Of a stretch of DNA of 64,000 nt, positions 31,762 through 40,413 are shown one piece after another (the first letter of the stretch is position 1; each line of letters starts with the position of its first letter). This stretch comes from Bradyrhizobium sp. CIAT3101 (GTDB lineage Bacteria > Pseudomonadota > Alphaproteobacteria > Rhizobiales > Xanthobacteraceae). The DNA is taken from NCBI RefSeq assembly GCF_029714945.1, contig NZ_CP121634.1, positions 5,849,001 through 5,913,000 of the forward strand. Direction: 5' to 3'. The notes below the pieces were generated by a model. It did not search any database, had not been told where the DNA came from, and saw nothing but the letters and a program-made list of their open reading frames with translations. The translations under genes and the position numbers were made by a program.

Positions 31762-32243
31762 TGGCCAGAGAATCCAAGAGCAGATGGAAGTCGGGTCCGC
31801 CGCGGACCAGGGACCAGCTGCAGACCTACATCCCGTATCTGTTCAACCGGCTCGCCAATCGCTGGAACCTCGATCAGAACCGCGATTTGAGCGAGCACGG
31901 CGTCAACAATGTCGTATTCCGGACGCTGTCGGTGCTGTTCATCTACAAGACCCTCACCGTCAACGAGGTCGCCGTCCTCGCGGTGACCGAGCAGTCGACC
32001 GCGAGCCGCATGGTCGAGTCCATGGTGTCGTCCGGCCTCGTCAAGCGCGAGATCGCCGAGGAAGACCAGCGCCGCCGCGTCGTGGGACTTACGCCGGACG
32101 GCGAAGCACTGCTGCGCAAGATCTGGCCGATCATGGCGAACAATTACGACAAGCTGATCGAAGGCATCGACCCCGACGACATCGAAGTCTGCGCGCGGGT
32201 GCTGGCCAAGATGGTCGAGAACATCCGCCAGAACCAGATCTAG
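31761..32243 (+). CDS. MarR family transcriptional regulator (second, overlapping)
   Basis: 160 residues, starting in the stop codon of the preceding MarR gene. It has the MarR helix-turn-helix VNEVAVLAVTEQSTASRMVE followed by SMVSSGLVKREIAEEDQRRR and VGLTPDGEALLRKI. An N-terminal basic segment (SKSRWKSGPPRTRDQ) precedes it. The two MarR proteins differ clearly in sequence, so this is not a recent duplication; they may sense different intermediates or form heterodimers. It is convergent with the SDR gene that ends the Rieske operon, with a four-base gap. Confidence 0.9.
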   Translation: MARESKSRWKSGPPRTRDQLQTYIPYLFNRLANRWNLDQNRDLSEHGVNNVVFRTLSVLFIYKTLTVNEVAVLAVTEQSTASRMVESMVSSGLVKREIAEEDQRRRVVGLTPDGEALLRKIWPIMANNYDKLIEGIDPDDIEVCARVLAKMVENIRQNQI

Positions 32244-32247
32244 GATT

Positions 32248-32976
32248 TCACGGACCGAGACCGACGAGGCTGGTGCCGCCGCAGACATAGAGCACCTGGC
32301 CGGTGACGAAATCGGAGCGCTCGTCGAGGAAAAACTCGATCGCGTGCGCCACATCCTCGCGCGAGCCGAGCCGCCCGACGGGTACGTTGCGCGCCATCCG
32401 CTCCTGCTGCTCCGAACCTTTCGGGACGATGCCCCAGAAATTGTCGGTCAGGATCGGCCCTGGCGCGACGACGTTCACGGTGATGCCGTCAGCCGCGAGC
32501 TCCAGCGCCCAGGTCCGCGCCATGCCATGCACGCCGGCCTTGGTCGCCGAATAGGCCGAACGCGTCGCCGCGCCCATCGCGGCGCGCGAAGAGACGAACA
32601 CGATGCGCCCGAAGCGGCGCGAACGCATCCCTTCCAGCGCGGCCTGGGTCAGCAGCATCGGCGCGCCCAGATGCAGCTGCGCCAGCATCAGAATGTCCTC
32701 CGGCCTGGCGTCCGGCAGCAGGTTCGGCAGGATCACGCCGGCATTGTGCACGATGCGATCGACGGCGTGATCGCGGCAAATCTCCTGCGCGATCGCGCGT
32801 GTCTCCTCGATGGAGGTCAGATCAGCGCGATAGGCCGCGAGCAGATCATGCGTCCAGCTCGGCGTCTCCAGCCCGACCGAGACCACGCGCTGCCCGCGCT
32901 CGACGAGCCTTTTCGCCAGCGCCTCGCCGATCCCCGAATTGCCGCCGGTGATGAGTGTCGTGCCGATCTCGCTCAT
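32248..32976 (-). CDS. SDR family oxidoreductase
   Basis: 242 residues from ATG 32974-32976. NAD(P) motif TLITGGNSGIGEALAKRLVE, catalytic Ser in IVFVSSRAAMGAATRSAY and the Tyr-x3-Lys in YSATKAGVHG; C-terminal VTGQVLYVCGGTSLVGLGP is typical of FabG-like members. It starts two bases after the acyl-CoA ligase stop and ends the minus-strand Rieske operon. In such operons SDRs often oxidise a cis-dihydrodiol or a side-chain hydroxyl. The dehydrogenation of a ring diol formed by the Rieske enzyme is a reasonable but unproven role. Confidence 0.92.
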   Translation of the reverse strand: MSEIGTTLITGGNSGIGEALAKRLVERGQRVVSVGLETPSWTHDLLAAYRADLTSIEETRAIAQEICRDHAVDRIVHNAGVILPNLLPDARPEDILMLAQLHLGAPMLLTQAALEGMRSRRFGRIVFVSSRAAMGAATRSAYSATKAGVHGMARTWALELAADGITVNVVAPGPILTDNFWGIVPKGSEQQERMARNVPVGRLGSREDVAHAIEFFLDERSDFVTGQVLYVCGGTSLVGLGP

Positions 32977-32978
32977 GA

Positions 32979-34589
32979 TCAAACCTGCCGCTTCTTGAGG
33001 TCGCGCAGATCGAAGAACGCACCGTCGCGCATCAGCTTGGCGACCAGATCCTTCAGGCCACCGCGCTGGATCTTCTCGGTCGCGGTCAGCGGCAGGCCGT
33101 CGACGAACGAGATCCAGCCCGGCGCCTTGTAATACGCCATCTGCTCCAGGCTCCAGCGCACGATCTCCTCGGCGAGCGCGCGGTCGGCGCCCGCCTGCCC
33201 GGCGATGATGACCGCAGCAACCTCGTCGCCGCGGACCTGATCGGGCGTCGCCGCGACCGCGGCCTGCCGGATGGCCGGATGGCGGTTGAGGATGGATTCG
33301 ACCTCGACCGCGGCGATGTTCTCGCCGGAACGGCGGATCACGTTCTTCTTGCGATCGACGAAATGAAGATCGCCGTCCGCGTCGCGCGACACGATATCGC
33401 CGGTATGCAGCCAGCCGCCGTCCCACGCCTCGTCGGTGGCTTGCGGATTCTTCAGGTACTCCCGGAAGAAGCCGTAGCGCGGGTCAGCGCCGGCGCGCCG
33501 GACCAGGAGTTCGCCTGGCGTCCCGACCGGCGCGTCGTGTCCGCCGTCATCGACGATGCGAATTTCGACCTCCGGCGCCGGGCGTCCGAAACAGCTGGTG
33601 CCGATCTTGCGCGGCTCGACATTGGCGGCAATGACGCCGCCGCTTCCCGTCTCGGTCATCGCCCAGGCTTCCAGCAGCGGAAAGCCGAAGCGCTGCTCGA
33701 ACGGCGCGTGCAGCAGCTTGTCGACGCCGGCGCCGAAGCCGAAGCGCACGGTGTGTGCCCTGTCCTGCTCCGATGCCGGCGCGCTCATCAGCATCGACGG
33801 CATCACGCCGAGATAATGCAGGCAGGTGGCGCGGCTGTCGCGCACGGATGTCCACCAGGTGCGCGGATGGAAGCGATCGAGCATGGTCAGGCTGCCGCCG
33901 ACCGACAACATCGCCATCAGCGACACCGCCATCGCGTTCATGTGAAACAGCGGCAGCGGCGTGATCATGCGCTCGCCGTCGCCCCTGAGATCGATCAGGC
34001 CGCCGACGTCGCGATACCAGTTTCCGGAATGCAGGAAATAGGTATTGGTGAGCACGCAGCCCTTCGGCTGCCCGGTCGTTCCGGATGTATAGAGCAGCGC
34101 GCATTCGCTCGCCTCGCCTCCCACGGTCGACGGCCGCGCACCGCCGAAGGGCGCGGGAACCTGGTCCTGATCAGTCACGACCGGGATCGGCCGCACCGCC
34201 TGACGCGCCGCCAGCTCCACCTCATCACGCCGCTCGACGAGGACGAAAGCCGCGTTCATCTCGGAATGCCCGATGATGTATTCGAGCTCGCTCAGCCGCA
34301 GATCCGGATTGATCGGGACCACGGAGACGCCGAGCGCGTTGAGCGCGAACCACAGCTCAACGAACACCGGCCGGTTCTGAAGCAGAAGCCCGACCCGGTG
34401 GCCTTCACCGTATCCCTGGTTCGCAAAGGCCGCCCGCCAGCGCTCCACGCGATCAAGCATGGCGCGATAGGGAATCTCGCCTGCCGGGATACCGTAGATC
34501 TGGGCCGTCTCCGGCAGCACGTTGAGGAATCCCGCCTCGCCTCGGCGCAGCGCGGTTTCATGAAAGCGGGCGTAGACGGTGGCGGTCAA
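32979..34589 (-). CDS. AMP-dependent acyl-CoA synthetase/ligase
   Basis: 536 residues from a TTG at 34587-34589 (TATVYARFHETALRRGEAGF follows), eight bases after the Rieske beta stop. An in-frame ATG at 34631 would overlap that gene by 35 bp. Adenylate-forming motifs: ALLYTSGTTGQPKGCVLTN, LLEAWAMTETGSGG, GWLHTGDIVSRDADGDL and VDRKKNVIRRSGENI, with the C-terminal catalytic Lys in LPLTATEKIQR. It would activate a carboxylic acid with ATP and CoA. Its place in the Rieske operon points to an aromatic, aryl-acetic or ring-derived acid; the specific acid cannot be read. Confidence 0.9.
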   Translation of the reverse strand: MTATVYARFHETALRRGEAGFLNVLPETAQIYGIPAGEIPYRAMLDRVERWRAAFANQGYGEGHRVGLLLQNRPVFVELWFALNALGVSVVPINPDLRLSELEYIIGHSEMNAAFVLVERRDEVELAARQAVRPIPVVTDQDQVPAPFGGARPSTVGGEASECALLYTSGTTGQPKGCVLTNTYFLHSGNWYRDVGGLIDLRGDGERMITPLPLFHMNAMAVSLMAMLSVGGSLTMLDRFHPRTWWTSVRDSRATCLHYLGVMPSMLMSAPASEQDRAHTVRFGFGAGVDKLLHAPFEQRFGFPLLEAWAMTETGSGGVIAANVEPRKIGTSCFGRPAPEVEIRIVDDGGHDAPVGTPGELLVRRAGADPRYGFFREYLKNPQATDEAWDGGWLHTGDIVSRDADGDLHFVDRKKNVIRRSGENIAAVEVESILNRHPAIRQAAVAATPDQVRGDEVAAVIIAGQAGADRALAEEIVRWSLEQMAYYKAPGWISFVDGLPLTATEKIQRGGLKDLVAKLMRDGAFFDLRDLKKRQV

Positions 34590-34596
34590 GGCATAC

Positions 34597-35073
34597 TCAC
34601 ATGAAGAGTTGAATGTTTCCGAACGGCGCATCGAAATTGACGAGATCGACCCGCTTGAGCTTGATCTTCAGGGTATCGCCGACCTGGACGAGATCGTGCG
34701 ACGCCCACCCCGAATAGCGCTCCAGCAGGTCACCGCGCGTCTCTGTATAGATGTAGGACGTCCGCGCCTTGAAGACCCCCGCGGCCGGGTCGCACGCCAC
34801 GATCCGCGGTGCCTGAAGCAGATGATGGCAGCGGCTCTTGGGCTTCTGGCTGAAGGTCCGCTCGCCGGCGAGACGCTCGACCCGCACCTTGAGCAGCAGC
34901 AGATCCTCGTACATCAACGACGGCTGCAGCACCGGATCCTGCTGCTGCCATTCCAGCGGCATCCAGTAGCGTCCTTCGGGGTGAAACAGGTCGAGCCACG
35001 ATTGCCATTGCATCGTGTCGAGAAGCTCGGCCTCCCGGTAGATCAGATCAATGATCGTCCCTTCGGTGATCAT
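34597..35073 (-). CDS. Aromatic-ring-hydroxylating dioxygenase, beta subunit
   Basis: 158 residues, the usual size of the small subunit of Rieske non-heme iron dioxygenases. Family features: IIDLIYREAELLDTMQWQSW, LDLFHPEGRYWMPLEWQQQD, CHHLLQAPRIV and ARTSYIYTETRGDLLERYSG. The subunit is structural in the alpha3beta3 oxygenase and shapes substrate preference. It starts in the alpha-subunit stop (ATGA overlap) and is followed by the acyl-CoA ligase. With the alpha subunit and the reductase it completes a two-component ring hydroxylase, electrons coming from NAD(P)H. Confidence 0.92.
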   Translation of the reverse strand: MITEGTIIDLIYREAELLDTMQWQSWLDLFHPEGRYWMPLEWQQQDPVLQPSLMYEDLLLLKVRVERLAGERTFSQKPKSRCHHLLQAPRIVACDPAAGVFKARTSYIYTETRGDLLERYSGWASHDLVQVGDTLKIKLKRVDLVNFDAPFGNIQLFM

Positions 35074-36410
35074 TCGGCGGCCTCGACGTGCTTGTCCATG
35101 TCCATGGTCATGAATTTCGCCCAGGCATGAAACTGGTTGCGCATCTGGCGCTCCGACGTACCGTTGATCACCGCCGTGATGTCAGGCTCTTCGTTGCTCT
35201 CGTAGAGCCGGCGGAGATTGACCCATTGATTGCCGTTGGACTTCAGGCCCTCCTGCGCCCGCTCGTACATCTCGAGATCGTCGTGGCCGACGATCGAGGT
35301 CGGCGCGTTGATGAAGCGGTTGTACATCAACGCACGCTCGTAGAGCTTGTCGGGCGCGCCGACCAGGCGAAAGACCCAGCTCTCGACCAGTGTCCTGTCG
35401 ACCGCAATCGGGATGAAGTTGCGCAGGATCTGCACGGCACCCTTCACCATGATGTTCGGGAAATACACGGTGTTGTGCCTGACTTCGCCGAGGATCTCGT
35501 GCGCCCGCGTCTCACCGTAAGCCGAGACCATCTGGTCGAGATAGCCCGGGATATCCGAGTAATTGGAATGGATGGAGTTGGCGACGCCGGTGTGGCCGTG
35601 GCCGTTCGGCCAGATCCGGATGCCGCTCTGCTCGTAGAACTCGTACGGGCTCATGAAGGGACCATAGAGCTGCACCGCCATCGGCGTCTCGGTGGAATCG
35701 CCCTGCTCGCGCTTCCAGACCCTGACCGCGGTGCCGGCCGAACTCTCATGCGCGACCATCGGATGGCAGGTGTCGGTCTGGTTCTCGACCAGCATCTTCC
35801 AGTTGCAGGTGTGCATGTAACGGATCGGCGTGGCGACGACGGCGAGCTTGCCCTCCGGCGAGCGGTCGACCATGTTGTCGATGGTCGAGAGGCTCTCGCC
35901 GAAATAGTCCTCGAAGGACACGCCGTCATCGTTGAGCCGCGCGAAGATGAAATCGCGATGGATCACGACGTTCCTGACTTTCGACAGTCCCCCGTTTGCC
36001 TGGGTGTCGGCAAAGCCGGTGCCCTCGTAGCCTTTCTTCAGCGGGATCGCGAGCAGCGCGCCGTCGGTCTTGAAGGACCAGGCGTGGTAGGGGCAGCGGA
36101 AGAACTTTCCGGTATTGCCGCAGGGCTCGGACGCGATCTTCACGCCCTTGTGCGGACAGCGATTGTAGAACACGTGGATGGAGCCGTCGGTATGGCGGCT
36201 CGCCAGCACCGGCTGCCGGCCGATATTGGCGGTGATGAAATCGCCGGGCTTGGACAATTGGCTCGCGTGCCCGACATAGACCCAGCTGTTCGGGAACAGG
36301 TGCTCCATCTCGAGCTCGAAGATCTCGGGGTCGACATAGACGTCGCGATGCACTTCGGCGTCGCGCACCAGGCCCGCGATCGCGTGGGCATTCCGTCCGT
36401 ATTTCGCCAT
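35070..36410 (-). CDS. Rieske aromatic-ring-hydroxylating dioxygenase, alpha subunit
   Basis: 446 residues from ATG 36408-36410, which has GAGGGAGGCGAGG upstream; an ATG ten codons earlier overlaps the reductase stop. The Rieske [2Fe-2S] ligands are Cys85/His87 (NRCPHKG) and Cys106/His109 (FRCPYHAW). The mononuclear iron site is in LVENQTDTCHPMVAH, with Asp213 bridging and His216 and His221 as ligands. The enzyme inserts O2 (or one O) into an aromatic ring. Substrate possibilities include benzoate/salicylate-type acids or indole-3-acetate-type arylacetic acids, judged from the cluster, not from the sequence. Gene order reductase-alpha-beta-ligase-SDR suggests one transcript from 37390. Confidence 0.93.
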   Translation of the reverse strand: MAKYGRNAHAIAGLVRDAEVHRDVYVDPEIFELEMEHLFPNSWVYVGHASQLSKPGDFITANIGRQPVLASRHTDGSIHVFYNRCPHKGVKIASEPCGNTGKFFRCPYHAWSFKTDGALLAIPLKKGYEGTGFADTQANGGLSKVRNVVIHRDFIFARLNDDGVSFEDYFGESLSTIDNMVDRSPEGKLAVVATPIRYMHTCNWKMLVENQTDTCHPMVAHESSAGTAVRVWKREQGDSTETPMAVQLYGPFMSPYEFYEQSGIRIWPNGHGHTGVANSIHSNYSDIPGYLDQMVSAYGETRAHEILGEVRHNTVYFPNIMVKGAVQILRNFIPIAVDRTLVESWVFRLVGAPDKLYERALMYNRFINAPTSIVGHDDLEMYERAQEGLKSNGNQWVNLRRLYESNEEPDITAVINGTSERQMRNQFHAWAKFMTMDMDKHVEAAE

Positions 36411-36427
36411 GGCGTGCCTCGCCTCCC

Positions 36428-37378
36428 TCATAGATCCAGCACCAGACGTTCCGATTTCGCGCGTGACACGCAGATCTGCATGACCTTGTTGGATGCCTTC
36501 TCGTCGTCGCTGAGAATGACGTCGCGATGGTCGGGCACCCCTTCGATCACGCCGCACTGGCAGATGCCGCAATCGCCGCGCTGGCAGTCGTAGAGCACGT
36601 CGAGCCCCGCCGCTTCCAGGGCCTGGATGATGGTCTGGCCGGCCGCAACGCTGACGATCTGCCCCGACGATTTGAGCTCGACCTCGAACGGCCTGTCGGG
36701 CGAACCCGGCTGCTCCGCCTTGAAGAGCTCGTGGTGCACGCGGTCGGACGGAATGCTCCCGGCAAGCGCCGCCGCCCTCACCGCTTCGATCATGCCCGCC
36801 GGACCGCAGACGTAGACGTGGGAGCCTACGGCTGCGGCGCCGAGCGCCGCCGCAATGTCCAGGCGGGATTCGTCGCTGTCGTAGTGAATGGACAGGCTTT
36901 TGGCGCAGATCTCCTGGAGCTGCGGCACGAACGCCAACAGTCCTTGCGCGCGGCCGGCATAGTGCAGGCGAAACGGATTAGCGCGGGCGGTGAGCTCCGC
37001 CGCCATCGACAGGATCGGCGTGATGCCGATGCCGCCGGCAAACAGCAGCGCAGGCGCCGCGTCCTCGTGCAGATGAAAATTGTTGACCGGCGCGCTCGCC
37101 TTGACGACGTCGCCGATCTTCAACGCATGCATGAACTGTGATCCGCCGGTCGACGCCTCCTCGCGCAGCACCCCGAGCGCCAGCGCGCCCTCGGGCAGGC
37201 CCGGCAAGGCCATCAGCGAGTACGGCCGGTCGCCTCCATCGGGAAGCGCCACGCGGACATGCGCGCCTGCCTGCCATCGCGGCACGACGCCGCCATCCAC
37301 GTCGAACACAAGGCTCCGTATGAACGGCGTCTCCGCGGCATACGACCTGACCTTGAGCTTCAGCGGATGCGCGTCCAT
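36428..37378 (-). CDS. PDR/VanB-type ferredoxin reductase (Rieske electron transfer)
   Basis: 316 residues. Domain order FMN/FAD-binding (RPYSLMALPG), NAD-binding (LLFAGGIGITPILSMAAELT; HVYVCGPAGMIEAV) and a C-terminal plant-type [2Fe-2S] ferredoxin with Cys ligands in YDCQRGDCGICQCGVIEG and the last in MQICVSRAKS. This phthalate-dioxygenase-reductase layout carries electrons from NAD(P)H directly to the Rieske oxygenase. It is the first gene of the minus-strand operon, 14 bp after a TATAAT hexamer. The alpha-subunit gene starts 18 bp after its stop. Confidence 0.93.
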   Translation of the reverse strand: MDAHPLKLKVRSYAAETPFIRSLVFDVDGGVVPRWQAGAHVRVALPDGGDRPYSLMALPGLPEGALALGVLREEASTGGSQFMHALKIGDVVKASAPVNNFHLHEDAAPALLFAGGIGITPILSMAAELTARANPFRLHYAGRAQGLLAFVPQLQEICAKSLSIHYDSDESRLDIAAALGAAAVGSHVYVCGPAGMIEAVRAAALAGSIPSDRVHHELFKAEQPGSPDRPFEVELKSSGQIVSVAAGQTIIQALEAAGLDVLYDCQRGDCGICQCGVIEGVPDHRDVILSDDEKASNKVMQICVSRAKSERLVLDL

Positions 37379-37738
37379 TCAGGCATCTCACGAATTATAT
37401 GAATTTGCATATTTTTAGACATGTAATAATTGCCTGTCAATCGTCCATCCGGGGACAGGTTCCCGGAATCACACCTCCCGGATCGACGCTCACGAGGTTG
37501 TCCCACGGCAATCGCGTGTTCGGTCGAAGGCCAGCGCGATCGCGCGCGTTCGTGCCGGCGACGAAATGGACGTCGCGCGCATTGCCCTGACGCCGGGACG
37601 TTTGTTGTCGATCTCGCGCGAAATTTGGAATGGCCAGGTCCGTTGGTTTCGCCTCTCCTATGCGGAAATGTCGATCGCTTCGCGCGTCTCCATGACTGCG
37701 GCGCCTTGATCGACGTCACCAATCATCAGGGGCTATCC
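37379..37738. other. Divergent promoter region of the Rieske and oligopeptide-type ABC operons
   Basis: 360 bp. The left end is strongly AT-rich (37391-37430) and holds the palindrome and -10 described separately. The rest is GC-rich without a convincing gene. AGGGGC just before 37739 is a weak ribosome site for the binding protein. Confidence 0.5.
37394..37412 (-). promoter_or_regulatory. Predicted promoter with overlapping TATG-N6-CATA palindrome (Rieske operon)
   Basis: On the minus strand TATAAT (37399-37394) lies 16 bp before the reductase ATG. The palindrome ATATG-AATTTG-CATAT (37397-37412) abuts and overlaps it. It has the same TATG-N6-CATA core as the site at 27368-27381. The -35 is weak (ATGTCT), so an activator or leader effect is possible. 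Confidence 0.55.
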
Positions 37739-39391
37739 ATGACCGCGCGCTTCTCTTCGCTCTTGCTCTCCCGGCGTCGCCTGTTGGCCGCGACCTCCGT
37801 GGCGGCAGCCATCGCCTTGACGGCCGTGACGGGCCTGTCATCAGCGCGAAGTGCCGGCGCTGCGCCGAATGGCGGCAACATCACCTTCCTGATCGACTCG
37901 CTCGGTGGCACCTGGATTCCGAACAACAGCTCCATCTCCAGCTTCCAGGGTCACATCTGGGGCCACGTGACCGACAAGCTCGTCTACGTCGATGCCGACG
38001 GCAAGGTCAGTCCGTGGATCGCCGAGAGCTGGGAACAGAGCAGCGACGCCACCCAGTTCACGCTGCACCTCAAGAAGGGCGTGACCTTCTCGGACGGCAC
38101 GCCACTCGATGCTGCCGCCGTCGTCGCCAATCTCGACATCTGGTACGCCGGCCGAAAGAACGAGGGCATCAACCCGGTTGGCCTGTTCCCGAAGACCTAC
38201 GACCGCGCCGAGGCGGTCGATGCAACGACCGTAAAGGTCGTCTTCAAGGCGCCGACGCTCGGGTTCATCCCGACGCTCGGCTACCATGGTTCGATCCTCA
38301 TCTCACCGAAGAGCATCGCGCAACCCGCCGCCCAGCAGGCAGACCTCTCCAAGACATCCGGTAGCGGACCGTACGTGGTCGCCTCCTGGAAGGAGGGCGA
38401 CTTCGTCAAGCTGGTCAAGCGCAAGGACTACAATTGGGGGCCCGCCGCCGTCGGCCACACCGGCCCGGCCTATCTGGATTCGATCACCTACAAGATCGTG
38501 TCCGAGCCATCGCTGCGGGTCGCCGCCGTTCAGTCCGGCCAGGCCGATGTCGCCTACAGCCCCTCGCCGCAGGAATTGAAGTCCCTCAAGGACGCCGGCT
38601 TCACCACCGCAACCCCACGCTATCTCGGCTTCGTCAACGGCCTTGCGGTCAACACCAAGCTGGAGCCGTACAACGATGTGAAGGTGCGGCAGGCGCTCCA
38701 GGCCGCCATCAACCGCAAGGAGATCATCGACACCGTCTATACGCCCGACTGGAAGCTGGCGACGTCCTTCATCCAGAGCAACGTGCCCGGTGCGACCGAC
38801 CACAGCGACCTCCTGGCCTACAACCCCGCCAGGGCGGAGAAGCTGCTCGACGAGGCCGGCTGGACCAAGGGCACCGGCGGCATCCGCGCCAAGGACGGCA
38901 AGCAGCTGACGCTGACGCTCTACTCCAATCCCTACCTCGCGACGGCGAAGGCGATCGACGAGCTCATCGCACAGCAACTCGGCAAGATCGGCTGGAAGGT
39001 GACCATTCGGGCCTATGACGTCGTGACGTTCGGCGAGAAGGTCCGGTTCGGCGGCCCCGGCGTTGCCGCCTACGAGGTGACGCGCAGCTTTATCGACGCC
39101 GGCACGGTGGCGAGCATCCTGACCAATGCCAACAACGGCGAGGACTGGTTCGCGCTCGGCGACAGCGACAAGAAACTCAACGATCTGCGCGACAGGATTG
39201 CGGGCGCCTCTTCGGCCGAGATCCGCAATCCGCTTCTCGACGAGCTGCAGACCTATGTCCTCGAGCAAGGCTACTTCATCCCGCGCACGCAGATCGTCCA
39301 GCGCATCTACGTGCAGTCGCCGAAGCTGAAGGGCGAGGTCTACAACGGCGTCGCCTATGCCAGCTATTACACGGCAACGATCAGCGAGTAG
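37739..39391 (+). CDS. ABC transporter substrate-binding protein (oligopeptide/nickel type, SBP family 5)
   Basis: 550 residues. The N-terminus SRRRLLAATSVAAAIALTAV has a twin-arginine-like start and a cleavable signal (SSARSAGA), so the protein is periplasmic. The SBP_bac_5 fold is seen in IAESWEQSSDATQFTLHLKK, GVTFSDGTPLDAAAVVANLD, TSGSGPYVVASWKEGDFVKL and FIQSNVPGATDHSDLLAYNP. The frame is open 103 codons upstream without support. It leads a plus-strand importer operon (two permeases, double ATPase). The divergent Rieske operon suggests that it takes up the aromatic substrate or a conjugate such as an amino acid or sugar conjugate; this is inference. Confidence 0.92.
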   Translation: MTARFSSLLLSRRRLLAATSVAAAIALTAVTGLSSARSAGAAPNGGNITFLIDSLGGTWIPNNSSISSFQGHIWGHVTDKLVYVDADGKVSPWIAESWEQSSDATQFTLHLKKGVTFSDGTPLDAAAVVANLDIWYAGRKNEGINPVGLFPKTYDRAEAVDATTVKVVFKAPTLGFIPTLGYHGSILISPKSIAQPAAQQADLSKTSGSGPYVVASWKEGDFVKLVKRKDYNWGPAAVGHTGPAYLDSITYKIVSEPSLRVAAVQSGQADVAYSPSPQELKSLKDAGFTTATPRYLGFVNGLAVNTKLEPYNDVKVRQALQAAINRKEIIDTVYTPDWKLATSFIQSNVPGATDHSDLLAYNPARAEKLLDEAGWTKGTGGIRAKDGKQLTLTLYSNPYLATAKAIDELIAQQLGKIGWKVTIRAYDVVTFGEKVRFGGPGVAAYEVTRSFIDAGTVASILTNANNGEDWFALGDSDKKLNDLRDRIAGASSAEIRNPLLDELQTYVLEQGYFIPRTQIVQRIYVQSPKLKGEVYNGVAYASYYTATISE

Positions 39392-39402
39392 GAGCTGACG
39401 GC

Positions 39403-40413
39403 ATGAACAATGCCTATTTGTCCTATGCCGCAAAGCGCCTGGCGCAGGCGCTCGTCGTCATCCTGCTCGCCTATGTCTTCACCTTCGTGGTCGTCAGCAT
39501 CCTGCCCGGCGACCCCATCACCAACGTCCTGCGCGATCCCCAGAACGGATTCACCGAAGACGAGATCAGGCAGATCATCGCCGCCCAGGGTCTGGACCAG
39601 CCGATCCCGATCCAGCTCTGGACGTCGCTGTCCCACTTCGTGACCGGCGATTTCGGCCTGTCGATGCGGTCCAACCGGCCGGTGACGACCCTGATCGCCG
39701 AGGTTCTTCCCTCGACGATGATCCTGGCATCCGCAGGCTTCGCCGTCGCGCTCCTGCTCGCCGTGACGATCGCCTACGGCACCCAGTTCGTTCCCAAACG
39801 CTTCGGCCAGGGTTTGCTGCGCGGCTTTCCGTCGCTGTTCCTGTCGGTGCCCAACTTCGTGATCGGCCTGGTGTTGATCCACACCTTCGGTTTCCAGCTC
39901 GGCCTTTTCCGCGTGATCGATCCCAATAGCTTCTGGGCGACCTTTTTTGCCGCGATCGCGCTCGGCATTCCCATCTCGGCGCAGATCGCGGAGGTGCTGA
40001 TCGCCAATCTCGACCACGAGTCCGCCCAGGAATACGCCGCCGTCGCACGCGGCCGCGGTCTCGGCCAGGCACGGCTCTTTGCAAAGCATTTGCTCAAGCC
40101 GTCCTCGCTGCCGGTCATCACCATCGTCGCGCTCACCATCGGTGAGCTGCTCGGCGGCTCGTTGATCACCGAGACCGTGTTCGGGCGCACCGGCATCGGC
40201 AGCCTGGTCCAGCGTTCGGTGAGCACACAGGACCTGCCGGTCCTGCAAGCGGTCGTGTCGCTGGCCGCGGTGGTGTTCGTGCTCGTCAATTTGATCGCCG
40301 ATCTCGTCTATCCCCTGCTCGATCCGCGCGTGAAGCTGATCGGTGGCGTGAAGCACCGCCCGACCACGGCTCAGGACAGCTCTGCCGGGGCGACCCAGGC
40401 GGCGGCATCATGA
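39403..40413 (+). CDS. Oligopeptide/dipeptide-type ABC transporter permease (DppB family)
   Basis: 336 residues, six membrane segments. DppB-type features: LAQALVVILLAYVFTFVVVS then ILPGDPITNVLRDPQNG, the periplasmic loop HFVTGDFGLSMRSNRPVTTL, the EAA-like motif EYAAVARGRGLGQARLFAKH and the late ETVFGRTGIGSLVQRSV. It starts 11 bp after the binding-protein gene and overlaps the next permease by four bases (ATGA). It forms the inner-membrane channel of the importer with the DppC-type protein. Confidence 0.93.
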   Translation: MNNAYLSYAAKRLAQALVVILLAYVFTFVVVSILPGDPITNVLRDPQNGFTEDEIRQIIAAQGLDQPIPIQLWTSLSHFVTGDFGLSMRSNRPVTTLIAEVLPSTMILASAGFAVALLLAVTIAYGTQFVPKRFGQGLLRGFPSLFLSVPNFVIGLVLIHTFGFQLGLFRVIDPNSFWATFFAAIALGIPISAQIAEVLIANLDHESAQEYAAVARGRGLGQARLFAKHLLKPSSLPVITIVALTIGELLGGSLITETVFGRTGIGSLVQRSVSTQDLPVLQAVVSLAAVVFVLVNLIADLVYPLLDPRVKLIGGVKHRPTTAQDSSAGATQAAAS

